Part shown: positions 1 to 9,989 of the stretch, piece by piece
Layout of the letters: every line of letters starts with the position of its first letter
How positions within the stretch are numbered: position 1 is the stretch's first letter
From: Hepsetus odoe
Lineage: Eukaryota; Chordata; Actinopteri; Characiformes; Hepsetidae
Reading direction: 5' to 3'
Length of the DNA stretch: 64,000 bases
NCBI GenBank assembly: GCA_017165825.1
Contig: CM029380.1
Span: forward strand, 24,610,594 to 24,674,593
Made by a program: the position numbers and the translations under genes
Notes under the pieces: generated by a model
The model's database searches: none
The model's input: the letters and a program-made list of their open reading frames with translations, nothing else
What the model was told of the DNA's origin: nothing

Positions 1-990
1 GTCTACTTCATCTGGTTTTTTTTTTTTAGAAATATTTAAAAAATCGAAATATTAATTATAAACATACACAGAAAGCTGAGGGTGCTCGGTCAATAATAAA
101 ACTAGAAAAATGTGCACGTTGCTTTAAAAATGTGCACAAACTCCTGGTTGCCTGGTAAAAGTTTAATCAGACACCGTGATAATCAGTAGTTAACACTATT
201 TTTCACATTTTCATTCAAGGTTACCAGGTTGGACGTCAATCACGAACGTGATACCCTGAAATATACGCCCAAACAAATACTCCAAATGATACATTTGCAT
301 TTTTAAGGTGTAAACAATGCAAGGAATACCCAAAAAGGTGCAAAAAAGTCCAACGTGAAGAGAGGCCTAAGTGTAGAATCAGCAGCGTCCAGTAAACGTC
401 ATTTCCAGATGTCTTTAAATATTCCCGCTCTGATAAATCACACCGCGGCTCTGAAGCGTGTGTCTGTTTTGCAGGTCCAGTGCTCGTCCTGGCCCTCAGA
501 CCCGTGGTTCGCCCCTCGTCTGCAGGGGAATCCCTTCTTCTGATCTTCCTACAGAGATTTTTACACGTTAAGAAAAGTGAACGCTACTGGATTCAGTGTG
601 AACGCAGGTCAACGGGATTCTCTTCAGCTCACCTGTCTGTACCTGATTATCTGAAGCTGCACCAGGTCCCGAGCTCCGTCCTCGTCTTAACCACTGCTGG
701 AGTGGCCGGAAACAATGACCCTTCCTTCCCGGGACGTTTCCTGGGGCGATAAAAACACTCCCCCTCAAAACAGTGAACAAAGGGCAAATTGTGCATTTTA
801 TGAAAGCAAACTTCTGTTGAGAAATTTAAGCCCCTCCAGGTTTCCACGCCTGAGGAACTGCTCCAAACCCTGTGATCTTGTGATCAGCTCAGAAGTGCCT
901 AGACGTTCAAACATGTAGGCAGAACCACTCGTTGCATGGTTTTGGTGCAAAATGCTCCACTCTAGAGAAATGAATATGTTCTCATTGTTG
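1..990. other. Non-coding, nothing recognised
   Basis: AT-rich sequence at the window edge. Several short overlapping ORFs lie at 355-918 on both strands, without recognisable domains or convincing splice structure. Later exons of the minus-strand C2orf72-like gene could be hidden here, but I could not identify one. Confidence 0.4.
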
Positions 991-992
991 GT

Positions 993-1215
993 GAATGGAA
1001 CCAGACATCTGAATGTCCCTCACTGCTGGATGAAAGATGTTTTACCAGAGTTTGGAGAAGATTTTGAACTAAAACTAAACTATTCTTGGTGGAGAGCACC
1101 GTTTTCATCCAGACTGACTACTTTATCATCACTCTAAGAAGACATATGAAGCTTCACTGGTGGCTTTGGAGGAGTAAAATGCGAGGTCTGCTTCCATTCA
1201 CCACCACTGGAGGAA
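993..1215 (+). repeat. Dispersed repeat family E, copy 1
   Basis: This segment matches two others in the window (58590-58840 and 61145-61390) along its whole length. Shared landmarks in order are GTCCCTCA, GGAGAAGATT, GACTA plus AACT, CAGACTGACTA/CAGATGGACTA, and AGCTTCACTGG. It is a short non-autonomous interspersed repeat of unknown class. No terminal inverted repeat or tRNA-like head is obvious. This copy is the most diverged. Confidence 0.55.
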
Positions 1216-1337
1216 AAGCTTTAAAGACAACCAACTGGGCCAACTGGGACAGTTGGGCTGGGGAGCCCCAGGTTGTCCCAGCTGAGGTTAAAATCAACAA
1301 AAGATGAGAATTTAAAACATGCACCTTCACCCATCAC

Positions 1338-1958
1338 CTGGGCAGAAAGCACAGATTTGCACATGTGCCTCTTGATGTCCTGCAGCCCGTCCAGCTCCTT
1401 GGGAATGAAGTGTCCAGCCCAAATGGAATCATGTGGGTGGTTGGGAAACACAGACCTCATCAGCTGCTCAAGAAGCTCCACAGACTGGCCCGTCTCTGGA
1501 CTTGCAACGGGGGCATGAACCAGGCCGATCAGGGCAGGCCGGGCTCCGTGGCCTTCTGTCCTGGTCCTGATGTCCTTCAGCACCTCCCTCACACACACAT
1601 GGTTGGGTTTGTCATGGAGGTAAGCATGCCTGAAGAGGAATATGACTATGGCACAGTGCATGGCTCTTCCCTTATCCGATGTGGCCCTGATTCTGGGACC
1701 AGGCTGCTGAGCCTTGGACGCAGAACAGCACTGGGACTTCACCTCCCCATTGCAGCTGACCTCTCCATAGAGGGGATCCTCAGGAAAGAGCTCAGCCATG
1801 AACTCCTTCATCAGACTGCATTTACACTCACCTTCCTGTCTGTGAACGTCCCCCACCAGATAAACATTCCCTTTCCCACCAATTTGCCTCAAGATCTGAT
1901 GGAACTCTTCCTCCTCGGGTGGAATCGAGACCTTCCTGAGCTGCAGATCCGAAGCCAT
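1338..1958 (-). CDS. C2orf72-like protein, first coding exon (partial gene)
   Basis: This is an open minus-strand exon of 207 codons. It begins at ATG 1958 and ends at a good splice donor (CAG|GTGATG, exon end at 1338). The translation starts MASDLQLRKVSIPPEEEEF. It contains GGKGNVYLVGDV (about residues 27-38), MKEFMAELFPED, a hydrophobic AIVIFLFRHAYL stretch and REVLKDIRTR...ALIGLV. I read this as the pattern of the uncharacterised vertebrate C2orf72 family; that match is from memory and moderate. No catalytic motif or signal peptide is evident and the function is unknown. The frame stays open for 39 more codons past the donor, but that extra sequence is low-complexity and overlaps a dispersed repeat, so splicing at 1338 is preferred. 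I could not identify the following exons between 1 and 1337; they may lie beyond the window. The overlapping plus-strand ORF at 1365-1991 is a shadow. Confidence 0.6.
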
Positions 1959-2029
1959 AACCCCCCTCGCTCCCTTTTCACCTGCTTTTAAACGATCAGA
2001 CTTCCCTGCGCTCTAATCGAGGTGACCTT

Positions 2030-2150
2030 AGTTGTAGCCACACCCCCTCCCGTGTTCTGATTGGCCACAGGCTCATACACATACAGTTCAACCAATAAGG
2101 TTGCCGCTTGTGCTTGACGCTCTAGCCAATCAGAACAAAGGAAGGCGGGG
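2030..2150 (-). promoter_or_regulatory. CCAAT-box promoter of the C2orf72-like gene
   Basis: Within about 170 bp upstream of the minus-strand ATG at 1958 there are three CCAAT pentamers. One is on the minus strand (ATTGG at 2060-2064) and two are on the plus strand (2092-2096 and 2126-2130). Clustered CCAAT boxes of both orientations are typical of NF-Y-driven, TATA-less vertebrate promoters. No TATA box is obvious. No plus-strand gene was found, so a bidirectional role is not supported. Confidence 0.45.
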
Positions 2151-2835
2151 CGTTCCTCATACAGTAAAACACCTCCAGCCAAGTTGGATTTTGATCCATT
2201 TTTACTAAATTCGACCTTATTTTAAGTGATTTAACTCCACTGTGAAATCGTTTTGATGTCATTTCACAATAAAGAAAGTGGAAAATGGGCCCAAATGTCT
2301 CCAAAAGCAAGCTGTACTGTATATAACTATCCTTAATAACCCTGCACTGTAGAATATTCGCTCCTCTACTATTATTTTGATCCATCTGTACTTCATTCCA
2401 GAAAGTCAGATTTCATTTGAACCTGAACCTCAAGCGTGCAGCTAATGATAAACTGGCAAACAAACTGACCCTTGACCTTTACACACACACAGATTATTCT
2501 GCTTCGGTTTAGTCGCATTTCGACATTTACTTCCATTTCCTGCAAGAGGTCTGCGTTGGTGCTTTAAGTGGGATTTTATTCTTCATGACCCAAAAATAAA
2601 TAAACAAAGTGTCTGTTAATGAATGTGAGGTTGCTGTAACCAACCTCACATAATCAATCAGATCAAAGACCCATAAAAAGGTAGATTTTTCTGGATAACG
2701 CCTCGTAATAAACTCAGTTAAGATTAAACACACTTTTGTTTGTGCAGGCAAAGCATATCCAGTTAATCTGGCTTTACTGGGTTTTATCATGAAGATCAGG
2801 TCAGAATTTACTACGTCATGCAGGAGATCTTCATA

Positions 2836-2838
<3 letters not shown>
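2151..2838. other. Non-coding, nothing recognised
   Basis: No gene, SINE or LINE fragment recognised. The long minus-strand ORF across 2527-2910 is created by the adjacent TG microsatellite and has no domain. Confidence 0.4.
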
Positions 2839-2877
<39 letters not shown>

Positions 2878-2900
2878 GTGTGTGTGTGTATGCGTGTGTG
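2839..2900. repeat. (TG)n microsatellite
   Basis: About 62 bp of nearly uninterrupted TG dinucleotides, with single C and A interruptions near 2873 and 2889. It is a likely polymorphic locus. The threonine-histidine ORFs on the minus strand here are artefacts of it. Confidence 0.95.
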
Positions 2901-3500
2901 TAAAAATCAAAACGTCTCAATGTAACGCTGTCTCGTTTAATAACATTTTAAGAAATGACAATAAAAAAGAATGAAAACATTCATTCATTCATCACCATGA
3001 CAACGAAATTCTACATTCTGAATATTCCAAAATAATTTGCATAATTCCTGTCATATACAGTACATGTTTCCCCACATACAGATCACGGCTGCACAGACGC
3101 AGAAGCATGAAAACATCTTACATTATATAAAGTTTGAAAAGGTGATTCTAAAGATTTGTGTTTTCGTCTTTATTTTGGTATTATTTGCTGAAAATATAGA
3201 ATTCTTTCAAACAAAAACACGTGGGTTACAATTTTTACATTTTTAACCTTGGAGAGACTATATAATCTATATGGTCATTCCATGAATCGCACTAAATGAT
3301 TAATTATTATTAATTATAATTATTATAATTATAAATTATTGTAATTAAATTAATCTCCCCAAAAAACACTAAAATGTCTAAGATGAATAACGTCCGATTT
3401 TATATATATATAAATATATTTCCCAAGTGTTACAGAGGAGAAGTGCTTAGGATGTGCTGTAGAATGGGGGTTGAAATACAGTCAGATTCCCTGTAGATGG
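2901..3500. other. AT-rich non-coding sequence up to an assembly gap
   Basis: Very AT-rich, with ATTAATTATTATTAATTATAAT-type tracts at about 3298-3355 and a TA run near 3402-3418. No gene was found. Confidence 0.5.
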
Positions 3501-4000
3501 NNNNNNNNNNNNNNNNNNNNNNNNNNNNNNNNNNNNNNNNNNNNNNNNNNNNNNNNNNNNNNNNNNNNNNNNNNNNNNNNNNNNNNNNNNNNNNNNNNNN
3601 NNNNNNNNNNNNNNNNNNNNNNNNNNNNNNNNNNNNNNNNNNNNNNNNNNNNNNNNNNNNNNNNNNNNNNNNNNNNNNNNNNNNNNNNNNNNNNNNNNNN
3701 NNNNNNNNNNNNNNNNNNNNNNNNNNNNNNNNNNNNNNNNNNNNNNNNNNNNNNNNNNNNNNNNNNNNNNNNNNNNNNNNNNNNNNNNNNNNNNNNNNNN
3801 NNNNNNNNNNNNNNNNNNNNNNNNNNNNNNNNNNNNNNNNNNNNNNNNNNNNNNNNNNNNNNNNNNNNNNNNNNNNNNNNNNNNNNNNNNNNNNNNNNNN
3901 NNNNNNNNNNNNNNNNNNNNNNNNNNNNNNNNNNNNNNNNNNNNNNNNNNNNNNNNNNNNNNNNNNNNNNNNNNNNNNNNNNNNNNNNNNNNNNNNNNNN
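3501..4000. other. Assembly gap (500 N)
   Basis: Exactly 500 N bases, a round number typical of a placeholder gap of unknown true size. It abuts a LINE copy, which probably caused the assembly break. ORFs reported across it are meaningless. Confidence 0.98.
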
Positions 4001-5757
4001 TTCCAGACGGCTTCGAGGAAATTCTGGTCCACCATCCGGCGTCTCAGGAGGGGAAAGCAGTGCACGGTCAACACAGTGTATAGTGGGGATGGTACGCTGC
4101 TGACCTCGACTCGGGACGTTGTGGGTCGGTGGGGGGAGTACTTCGAAGACCTCCTTAATTCCACCAACATGCCTTCTGAGGAGGAAGCAGAGCCTGGGGA
4201 CATCGAGGTGGACTCTTCCATCTCTGGGGTCGAGGTTGCCAAGGTGGTCAAAAAGCTCCTTGGTGGCAGGGCTCTGGGAGTGGATGAGATCCGCCCAGAG
4301 TTCCTCAAGGCTCTGGATGTTGTAGGACTGTCATGGCTGACACGCCTCTGCAACATCGCATGGACATCGGGGACAGTGCCTCTGGATTGGCAAACCGGGG
4401 TGGTGGTCTCCCTCTTTAAGAAAGGGGACCGGAGGGTGTGTTCCAATTATCGAGGGATCACACTTCTCAGCCTCCCGGGGAAAGTCTATTCAGGGGTCCT
4501 GGAAAGGAGGGTCCGTCGGATAGTCGAACCTCAGATCCAGGAGGAGCAATGTGGTTTTCGTCCAGGTCGCGGAACAGTGGACCAGCTCTACACCCTTAGC
4601 AGGGTCCTGGAGGGTGCATGGGAGTTTGCCCAACCAGTTTACGTGTGCTTTGTGGACTTGGAGAAGGCATTCGACCGTGTCCCTCGGGGGCTCCTGTGGG
4701 GGGTACTCCGGGAGTATGGGGTATCGGATTCCCTGTTAAGGGCTGTCCGGTCCCTGTACAACCGGTGTCAGAGCTTGGTCCGCATTGCCGGCAGTAAGTC
4801 GGACCTGTTCCCGGTGAGGGTTGGACTCCGCCAGGGCTGCCCTTTGTCACCGATCCTGTTCATAACTTTTATGGACAGGATTTCTAGGCGCAGCCAGGGC
4901 GTTGAGGGGGTCCGGTTTGGTGGGCTCAGGATTGGGTCTCTGCTTTTTGCAGATGACGTTGTCCTGTTGGCCTCATCATGCCGTGACCTTCAGCACTCTC
5001 TGGATCAGTTCTCAGCCGAGTGTGAAGCGGCTGGGATGAGAATCAGCACCTCTAAATCTGAGGACATGGTCCTCAGTCGGAAAAGGTGGAATGCCCTCTC
5101 AGGATTGGGAGTGAGACCTTGCCCCAAGTGGAGGAGTTTAAGTATCTTGGGATCTTGTTCACGAGTGAGGGTAAGATGGAGCGGGAGATCGACAGGCGGA
5201 TCGGGGCAGCTTCTGCAGTGATGCGGGCTCTGCATCTGTCCGTCATGGTGAAGAAGGAGCTGAGCCAGAAGGCAAAGCTCTCAATTTACCAGTCGATCTA
5301 CGTTCCCACCCTCACCTATGGTCACGAGCTGTGGGTAGTGACCGAAAGAACGAGATCGCGAATACAAGCGGCTGAAATGAGTTTCCTCCGCAGGGTGTCT
5401 GGACTCTCCCTTAGAGATAGGGTGAGAAGCTCAGCCATCCGGGAGGGGCTCAAAGTAGAGCCGCTGCTCCTCCGCATCGAGAGGAGTCAGATGAGGTGGC
5501 TCGGGCATCTGATTAGGATGCCCCCTGGACGCCTCCCTGGTGAGGTGTTCCGGGCACGTCCCACCGGAAAGAGACCCCGGGGAAGACCCAGGACACGCTG
5601 GAGAGACTATGTCTCTCGGCTGGCCTGGGAACGCCTTGGGATCCGCCCGGAGGAGCTGGAAGAAGTGGCTGGAGAGAGGGAAGTCTGGGCATCCCTGCTG
5701 GAGCTGCTGCCCCCGCGACCCGACCTCGGATAAGCGGAAGAAAATGGATGGATGTAT
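4001..5757 (+). mobile_element. RTE-clade (Rex3-like) LINE, 5' part lost in gap, frameshifted
   Basis: The downstream half of a non-LTR retrotransposon polyprotein. The reverse transcriptase runs from 4001 to about 5085: VVSLFKKGDRR, NYRGITLLS, QCGFRPGRGT, VDLEKAFDR, LRQGCPLSP, and the catalytic FADD in LLFADDVVLLAS. After a frameshift near 5085, the C-terminal domain (5086-5733) continues with VEEFKYLGILFTSEG, SQMRWLGHLIRMPPG and RPRGRPRTRWRDY, ending at TAA 5731-5733. The 3' end is AAGCGGAAGAAAATGGATGGATG. GATG-type tails are described for the fish Rex3 family of the RTE clade, so I assign it there with moderate certainty. The endonuclease half is missing or lies in the gap. The frameshift makes this copy inactive unless it is a sequencing error. 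Confidence 0.85.
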
Positions 5758-6085
5758 GCATTTTTAATTATTAATAACAGTTACTGAATCATTTACATGA
5801 ATCATTATATAATAGATACATAAAAACGAATGGATACTGAATAATTCATAGATGACATTTAACAATTATTCAAATAATTAATTCTAGTTACTGAAAACAG
5901 TGATTCGGAATCATTCCTAGGTTTTCCTAGTTTTTATTTATTATTAGTAACTTAATGATTGTTCAAATTAACCTTTAAATTAAAACTTGATTTTAAATCC
6001 TCAATCCGTACCACCTTTGAGTGAAAGAGGAGAAAATGATGCTCATTTAGAGAGTAATTGCATACATTTACGTAATATTGTGTTT
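5758..6085. other. AT-rich non-coding spacer
   Basis: Lies between the LINE tail and the antisense LTR. Composed of AT-rich, ATTATT-type sequence; no feature recognised. Confidence 0.5.
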
Positions 6086-6090
6086 AAATT

Positions 6091-6556
6091 TGTAACTCAC
6101 TCAGAGCGCAGGGAGTCACACTGGGTTAGGGCCCAACACCTGAAGCTGCCAGTACCCAAAATACACAAGGACACCCAAGCTACCACAAAACAAATCCAGA
6201 AAACGGGAGGAAAACAAAAGGCTCAAAAAGGGGAGAAATCAAAAGGCTCAACAACAGGAGAAAATCAAATTTGTGTTTTTTTTGGGTTTTTTTTTAAAAA
6301 ACAAAAAGACCTGAGAAACTCAAAGAGGGGGGGGTGTAGTGTTAGGCAGTACAACAAGGCTAGGCTCAAGGGTGCTGATCTGACGCAAACACAAAGAGAG
6401 AGAGAAACAGGGAGACCCGAGAGAAAACCCAGGGATCTTTACCAGATTACTGTCTGTGTCGTAAAAAGACCCAGCAACTCTGAATTGTTTTCCCTCCCTT
6501 TATATGAGTTAGAGCACAGGTGACCCGAATCACTGCTGATTACTGCGCCTGACTGA
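6091..6556 (-). mobile_element. Solo LTR relic of the gypsy family, antisense
   Basis: Read on the minus strand, this region matches the LTR of the element at 7083-12081. Shared in order are CAGTGATTCGG, TCACCTGTGCT, ATAAAGGGAG, AAAACAATTCAGAGTTGCTGGG, GGGTTTTCTCTCGGGTCTCCCTG, the serine/phenylalanine-rich repeats, TACTGGCAGCTTCAGG and a TTACA terminus. The terminus at 6091 matches the LTR 3' end. The other end is shortened by about 60 bp relative to the intact LTRs. The pentamer AAATT occurs on both sides (6086-6090 and 6557-6561) and could be a target duplication, though the right end is not canonical. No internal coding sequence adjoins it, hence a solo LTR. The plus-strand ORF at 5987-6523 is an artefact. 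Confidence 0.75.
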
Positions 6557-6561
6557 AAATT

Positions 6562-7077
6562 CAATTCACACACCACGCAGAATGAGGTCTTTTGGATTTT
6601 TTTAAAAATACAAAAAATGTAAGATTATTTTCTGCAAAACAATAACTTCATATGAATATAAATAAAATATCCCCAATATTAGTTACAAACATTAATGTGC
6701 TCAAGGTTGAACATTTTATATCTGCACCCTGCACACCCTTTTCTTACTTTTCCAGACAAGAAATAAAGTAAAACGAGGAAAACGAGAGCTAATGGACATA
6801 TGTTCCACAGGCTGATCTTCACCTTCTGTTAAAATGATCAGCGACACCCTAGCAATACCCTAGCAACCACTTGGAACACCACGCAATCTAGCAACGTCCT
6901 AGTAACCATTCAGGATACCAGCGAAAGCAGGATTAGCAACACCCTGGCAGTTACCTGGCAACCACCTATGGCCGCCACCTGGCAACAACCACCACAGCAA
7001 CTTCGGGACTGCTTATTCTGCATTACTGGATTTGCCTTTTGGCACATTCCCAACAAGGTGATGAGTGTCAAGGAAAA
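6562..7077. other. Non-coding spacer with degenerate short repeats
   Basis: No gene. From 6845 to 6970 the phrases 'cctagcaa(c/t)' and 'ggcaacca' recur about every 20-25 bp, a small degenerate minisatellite of the CCTAGCAACCACC type common in fish introns. Confidence 0.45.
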
Positions 7078-7082
7078 AATAG

Positions 7083-7921
7083 TGTAAGAGCCCGACGGGG
7101 CACTAGGGGGAGCCAAACCGCTGTTGGGAGACCTGCCAATCAGGCACGGTGATCAACAGTGATTCGGTTCACCTGTGCTTTGGTTTATTTAAAGGGAGAG
7201 AAAACAATTCAGAGTTGCTGGGTCGTTGTATGACTCAGGCAGTAATTTGATCCTTGGGTTTTCTCTCGGGTCTCCCTGTCTCTCTCGGGTCTCCCTGTCT
7301 CTCTCGGGTCTCCCTGTCTCTCTCGCTTTGTGTTACATTTAAATTTACATTTACTGCATTTAGCAGACGCTCTTATTTTGCAGGGCAGTATCCAGAGCGA
7401 CTTACATGTCCTAATTACAGGGACAGTCCCCCTGGAGCAACTCAGGGTTAAGGGTCTTGCTCAGGGACCCAGTGGTGGTAGTACCAGAGGTGGGATTCGA
7501 ACCTCTTGAGTCATAGAGCCGTTGGCATGTACCCTACCACTAGACCACCGCAACCCAGTGTTTGCGTCAGTTCAGCACACTCGAGCCTCGGCTTGTTGTG
7601 CTGACCTTCCCTTCCGAGTTTCTCAAGTTTCTCTTTTTTTTGCTACAACGTTCAAGCTCAAACGCTCACCCGTTTTGAGCATTTTGTTTTCCAAACGTTT
7701 TGAGCATTCTGTTTTCAACCCGTTTTGATCATTATGTTTTCCACCCGTTTTGAGCATTATGTTTTCCACCCGTTTTGAGCATTCTGTTTTCTACCTGTTT
7801 TTGGGTTGATTGTGGTGCTTGGGTTTTTTTGGTGTTTTTATGGTACTGGCAGCTTCAGGCACTGCATTTGGGTCCAAACCCTGTGTGGCTCCCTGCGTTC
7901 AGAGTAGGTCACACCATTACA
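7083..7921 (+). repeat. 5' LTR of the gypsy element, with SINE insertion
   Basis: 839 bp, against 498 bp for the 3' LTR. The excess is a 223-bp SINE-like insertion at 7335-7557, extra copies of a CTCTCTCGGGTCTCCCTGT unit near 7261-7325, and five instead of two copies of a roughly 25-bp unit (ACCCGTTTTGAGCATT plus TGTTTTCC) at about 7668-7793. TTTATTTAAAGGG at about 7184-7196 may supply the TATA function. The terminus matches that of the 3' LTR. Confidence 0.9.
7335..7557 (+). mobile_element. SINE-like element C inserted in the 5' LTR
   Basis: Starts ACATTTAAATTTACATTTACTGC and contains the widespread teleost core TTTAGCAGACGCTCTTAT, then ATTACAGGGACAGTCCC, CTGGAGCAACTCAGGGTT and a tRNA-like GGGATTCGAACC near the end. 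It is flanked by a 5-bp repeat GTGTT (7330-7334 and 7558-7562) that occurs once in the 3' LTR, giving a precise empty-site comparison. Related copies lie at 12371-12556, 42175-42346 (minus) and 60562-60765. Confidence 0.85.
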
Positions 7922-7924
7922 GAA

Positions 7925-8842
7925 CGACCCAGCATCGCCCGGAGGTGCCTTTCAGACGGCTCTAGCTGCTCAGGGTGCTACCGTAGGCAGGCATGAACTG
8001 ATCCTGCAGCAGATAACGTCACAGTTGCAGGCAATCAATACTGCCCTGCAAAATAGACCTAAACCTCCTGCAGCCGGATCTATAGACCCCCCTCCTGTTA
8101 CTGTGGTACCGCCAATGCCCTTTTTACCGCCTCCCGAGCGCTTTGATGGTGCCCAGGGACGATTGGGTGGTTTCCTCCTCCAATACTCTCTGGCATTTGA
8201 GCAGCAGCCTGCTCGGTTTCCAACTGAAAGGGCTAAGGTGGCCTATGTTTTCTCATTGCTCACAGGGAGAGCCCTGTCATGGGCCATCCCAGTGTGGGAA
8301 CACCAGTCAAAGGTATGCTCCTCCCTCGATCAGTTTACCTCTGCACTCAGGGACACTTTCGACCATCCCAGCAGTAGAAGGGAGGCCAGTTTCGCCCCCT
8401 CCTCCAACTATGACAGGGAAGGAGGTCGGTTGCAGACTACGCCATTGAGTTCCGTACCTTAGCCGCAGGAAGTGGTTGGAACGCAACGGCACTAATGGCG
8501 GCCTATTCTCAGGGTCTCAATAGTGACCTCAGAGACGAAATGGCTCCACGGGAACCCCCTAACACTTTTGAGGGCTTAGTTGATCTCTCCCTGAGGATCG
8601 CCTTAGGCAGCGTAGACAGACTCGGGAGACCGAAAAGTCTCAACGACCATGAGCCAACCCACAACACATAGTTCCCATTCTTCCACAGGCTGAGGACACT
8701 TCACAAGAACCTCAGCCCATGCAGCTCCATCATGCTCGTCTCTCCCATCAGGAACGGGAGGACCGGATGCGGCAAGGCAGATGCCTTTATTGCGGTTGCT
8801 CCGGTCACCTTTGAGCATCCTGCCCTGAGCTAAAATCAAACT
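7925..8842 (+). pseudogene. gag remnant of the gypsy element
   Basis: The frame through 7925-8462 encodes a capsid-type Gag (PPPERFDGAQGRLGGFLLQY, RAKVAYVFSLLTGRALSWA). The frame then shifts near 8390-8460 and Gag-like sequence continues to about 8620 (NATALMAAYSQGLNSDLRDE). A CCHC zinc knuckle follows at about 8785-8830, interrupted by an in-frame TGA between its His and last Cys. No ATG starts the open frame near its beginning. In a live element Gag would form the particle and bind RNA; here it cannot be made intact. Confidence 0.75.
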
Positions 8843-8870
8843 AGGAGGTCTGTCACAGCGTAGGGACTCT

Positions 8871-9249
8871 GTGGCAGGCCCTCCAGTGTTCCCACAGCCC
8901 TCAGGGGTGTTTCTCAGCTCTTCCATACGTTGGGTTTTAGGTAGAGAGGAACGGCTTCGGGCTTTCATAGACTCAGGGGCTGCCGGCAACTTTATAGATG
9001 CAGAGCTAGCCAAGAAATGGGGATTACCCATAGAGACCCTGGATCACCCACTCCCCATGGCAGCTATCGATGGGCGGGCCTTAGCTTCGGGAGTTATTAC
9101 TCATCAAACCCTCCCCGTAACTCTGTGTATTGGTCTGCATTGCGAACAGCTGCCCCTGCTTCTTGTTCGGGCTCCGGATCTACCCCTTATTTTGGGATTT
9201 CCCTGGCTACAGCGACATAATTCGCATTTGGACTGGTTAACTCAATCAG
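8871..9249 (+). pseudogene. Retropepsin remnant, split by a SINE
   Basis: The reading frame includes the aspartic protease active site DSGA (in LRAFIDSGAAGNFIDAELA) and the downstream hydrophobic LILGFPWLQRHN flap-to-Asp region typical of gypsy retropepsins. It is cut at 9249 by a 244-bp tRNA-derived SINE. The rest of the polyprotein resumes after 9504. Confidence 0.8.
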
Positions 9250-9493
9250 TAGCGGGGCAGTGGTGGCCTAGCGGTTAGGGCGTTGGCCCTGTGATTGGAG
9301 GATCAGGGGTTCGAACCCCTTTCTAATAGGTTGCCCTGAGGTACCCTTGAGCAAGGTGCCGTCCCTGTCACGCTCCTCCCTGCGATGGGCTGGTGACCTG
9401 TCCAGGGTGCATCCCCCGTCCTTTGCCCTGTATGCGCTGGGTTGGACTCCAGCATGACCCCATTTGGGACAAGCGGCAGAAAATGAATGAATG
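9250..9493 (+). mobile_element. Composite SINE A (tRNA head, LINE-like tail) in gypsy pol
   Basis: The head GGTGGCCTAGCGGTTAGGG (box A) with GGGTTCGAACCCC (box B) derives from a tRNA. The body has CCTGTCCAGGGTGCATCCCC, and the tail is GACAAGCGGCAGAAAATGAATGAATGAA. Near-identical flanks AACTCAATCAG (9239-9249) and AACTTGATCAG (9494-9504) look like an 11-bp target duplication. The plus-strand head is not a functional tRNA gene. Confidence 0.88.
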
Positions 9494-9504
9494 AACTTGA
9501 TCAG

Positions 9505-9989
9505 CAATGGCCTGGGAACATCATTGTATGCGTTCTTGTTTTATCACTGGGCAAACCCCTAAGACTCCACTCACTTCTGAGGTGATTCTGGGTCTGAACA
9601 CAGTTCCCCCAGAATATTGGGACCTCCAAGAGGTCTTTCGTAAACAGAAATCCCAACTCCTTCCTTCTCACAGGCCTTATGACTGTGCTATAGACTTGCT
9701 TCCAGGCACTACTCTTCAAGGGGCCACCTGTTTTCTCTCTCGGGTCCCTAGAAGGCGGCCATGGAGGATAACATCCAAGAGGCCCTGGCTCTGGGTTTTA
9801 TTAGGCCTTCTACATCCCCTGCAGGGGTGGGGTTCTTTCTTGTGGGTAAGAAGGACGGTGGTCTCCGTCCATGTATTGATTACCGGGGCCTCAATAAGAT
9901 AACGATCAAGGACAGGTACCCCTTTCCTCTCATGTCAACAGCCTTTGAGGCGCTGCAACAGGAATCCCCTTTTACCAAAGTTAAAGCTT
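9505..9989 (+). pseudogene. N-terminal reverse-transcriptase remnant
   Basis: Two overlapping frames (9507 to about 9750, then 9761-9997) encode the start of gypsy reverse transcriptase: PPEYWDLQEVF, then GFIRPSTSPAGVGFFLVGKKDGGLRPCIDYRGLN and DRYPFPL. A frameshift lies near 9750. The sequence then jumps at about 9980-9990 directly into RNase H, so the palm with its catalytic YxDD motif is absent. Confidence 0.85.

Noticed and set aside
1365..1991. 208-codon plus-strand ORF
   Set aside because: It is antisense to the C2orf72-like exon, which has the better start, splice donor and family resemblance.
3430..5221. Long ORFs crossing 3501-4000
   Set aside because: They are open only because the gap is filled with N; only the LINE frame after 4001 is real.
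5987..6523. 178-codon plus-strand ORF rich in Lys and Gln
   Set aside because: It is the reverse strand of an LTR relic and has no domain.
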